A stretch of 64,000 nt of DNA. Source: Spirochaetales bacterium. Its GTDB lineage: Bacteria; Spirochaetota; Spirochaetia; DSM-27196; Salinispiraceae. The notes beneath the pieces are model-generated. The model had not been told where the DNA came from. It did not search any database and worked only from the letters and a program-made list of their open reading frames with translations. This document shows positions 63,003-64,000 of this stretch, piece after piece; within the stretch, counting starts at the first letter, position 1; every line of letters begins with the position of its first letter. The stretch spans positions 1-64,000 of the forward strand of contig JAACWS010000021.1 of assembly GCA_009991955.1 (NCBI GenBank). Direction: 5' to 3'. The position numbers and the translations under genes were made by a program.

Positions 63003-63893
63003 ATGTTTTTTGGAAAAAAGAAAGATCTAGGAACACGTATAAAGAGACTCTTTGGCTTAGGGCCACATAATGAAGCCTATTATGAAGAGCTTGAAGAACT
63101 CTTTTTAGAAAGTGATTTGGGTCCGCGGGTAACCCTGGAGTTACTCGAAGAACTGCGGGAGTTAGGAAAGAAGGATAGACTAGGGAAAGAAGAAGACCTC
63201 AAGGTTGCAGTGCAACAGCTTCTTTCTGGAAGCGTCAAGACCGCGCAGCTTACTCCCCAACCGGGAGCTCTCAGCTGTTTTCTCATTCTTGGGGTAAACG
63301 GGGTTGGAAAAACGACAACCATCGCTAAGTTGGCGACCTATTACCGCAGACAGAAGATTACCGACAAGATAGTGCTGGCTGCGGGCGATACCTTTCGGGC
63401 CGCGGCTACAGATCAGCTCATTACCCATGGTCAACGACAAGGTTTTCGGGTAGTAAGCCAAGGACCCGGCGCCGATCCGGGGGCAGTACTCTTTGATGCT
63501 ATAGAAAGTGCCAAGTCCCGGGGCGAAGATCTGGTAATTGCAGATACCGCCGGTCGGTTGCACAACAAGGCGAACTTGGTAAAGGAACTCCAGAAAATCG
63601 ACCGGATAGGGAGTTCCAAAGTTGGCCCCGAAAGGTATAAAAAGATTCTCGTTCTCGATGCCACTACGGGCCAAAATGGATTGCAACAGGCCCAGGTTTT
63701 TCACGAAGCCTTGGGCTTGGATGGTATTATTTTGTCGAAGTACGATTCTACCGCCCGAGGGGGTATGGTTGTAAGTGTATCGCGGAGTTTGGAGTTGCCG
63801 TTTTTCTTTGTTGGTACCGGGGAATCGATGGAAGATTTTGCACCCTTTTCCGCCGAGACTTTTATTCAAGATTTGGTAAACCGGATACTCTAA
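63003..63893 (+). CDS. ftsY: Signal recognition particle receptor
   Basis: FtsY, the GTPase docking SRP-ribosome complexes at the membrane. At 296 residues it lacks the long acidic A domain of E. coli FtsY; only a short basic N-terminus (FFGKKKDLGTRIKRLFG) precedes the N domain. The NG core is complete: P-loop GVNGVGKTTT, GDTFRAAATDQL, DTAGRLHNK, and the guanine-specificity SKYD (usually TKxD). The closing GTGESMEDFAPF is typical. It starts 12 nt after the PEGA gene. Confidence 0.93.
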   Translation: MFFGKKKDLGTRIKRLFGLGPHNEAYYEELEELFLESDLGPRVTLELLEELRELGKKDRLGKEEDLKVAVQQLLSGSVKTAQLTPQPGALSCFLILGVNGVGKTTTIAKLATYYRRQKITDKIVLAAGDTFRAAATDQLITHGQRQGFRVVSQGPGADPGAVLFDAIESAKSRGEDLVIADTAGRLHNKANLVKELQKIDRIGSSKVGPERYKKILVLDATTGQNGLQQAQVFHEALGLDGIILSKYDSTARGGMVVSVSRSLELPFFFVGTGESMEDFAPFSAETFIQDLVNRIL

Positions 63894-64000
63894 GTGAAGT
63901 CTTGGGTTCTGCGACTTTTGTTGTTAGGTTTTGGGGTTGGAATTCTCTATTCCGCAGGACCTCTGCTAGACGAACTGGTCTCGACTCAGACCCCTCTTGC
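63894..64000 (+). CDS. Start of a membrane or exported protein, cut by the window end
   Basis: A GTG directly after the ftsY stop opens a frame to the window edge (35 complete codons). It encodes MKSWVLRLLLLGFGVGILYSAGPLLDELVS, a basic N-terminus and one hydrophobic stretch, fitting a signal anchor. Too little is present to name it. Immediate adjacency suggests co-transcription with ftsY. Confidence 0.5.
   Translation, partial: MKSWVLRLLLLGFGVGILYSAGPLLDELVSTQTPL

Overview
This 64 kb window is a gene-dense bacterial chromosome segment with no rRNA, tRNA, CRISPR array or complete mobile element that I can recognise. The overall look suggests a free-living, sugar-fermenting spirochaete (Spirochaetota). 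This is inference: it rests on the mix of PEGA/Fn3-like exported proteins, lipoproteins, an orphan CheY-like protein beside prfB and ftsY, CUT1 sugar transport and a galactose/lactose system. No marker in the window proves it. Genes are tightly packed. Many start codons overlap the previous stop as ATGA, and several convergent pairs share their stop codons or overlap at the 3' ends.

Left part (1-18 kb). A truncated transposase-like zinc-ribbon gene runs off the left edge, followed by a LysO-type lysine exporter, two small hypotheticals, and an aldo/keto reductase with a UPF0303 protein. Then come galT-galK-galE, and convergent to them a regulator-led operon gntR-chrA1-chrA2-radical SAM (anSME). 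An AraC-family regulator is divergent from lacZ, and a cation-efflux gene follows lacZ. Together lacZ and galTKE give a route from lactose to glucose plus UDP-sugars/glucose-1-phosphate.

Middle (18-34 kb). A short-chain dehydrogenase is divergent from a cation:proton antiporter across an operator-rich spacer. Next are glmS, a phosphoglycolate-type phosphatase and an M24 aminopeptidase. The block at 24.6-33.1 kb is a uronate-oligosaccharide locus on the minus strand: membrane-bound AraC-type sensor-regulator, solute-binding protein, two permeases, GH88 unsaturated glucuronyl hydrolase and a cytoplasmic beta-helix protein. A Phd/PIN toxin-antitoxin pair follows.

Right part (34-64 kb). This holds a broken DHH-CBS gene, trxB, a Gfo/Idh/MocA oxidoreductase, a lipoprotein, an EpmB-like aminomutase, hisI, gltS with an acyltransferase, a large propeller-GGDEF sensor, an MFS-HEAT fusion, fabF, a gamma carbonic anhydrase, a second Phd/PIN pair, a minimal nucleotidyltransferase and a CoA-disulfide reductase with two rhodanese domains. 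Then come a Cof phosphatase, a LarA-like protein, prfB with its programmed +1 frameshift, a response regulator, a PEGA protein, ftsY and the start of one more gene.

The most interesting signals are not genes. (1) A direct repeat of a 15-bp motif, GWCAAAATTTACAAY, always spaced exactly 21 bp, occurs at three separate intergenic loci: araC/lacZ, SDR/antiporter and CoA-disulfide reductase/Cof phosphatase. It looks like the operator of an AraC-family regulon. (2) A palindrome, GGTCATTG-N4/5-CAATGACC, occurs in four intergenic regions. (3) Several genes, including both toxin-antitoxin modules and the nucleotidyltransferase, have a -10 box 5-8 nt before the start codon and look leaderless. (4) The solute-binding protein lacks its lipobox cysteine, and a DHH-CBS gene is frameshifted at a run of eight G.
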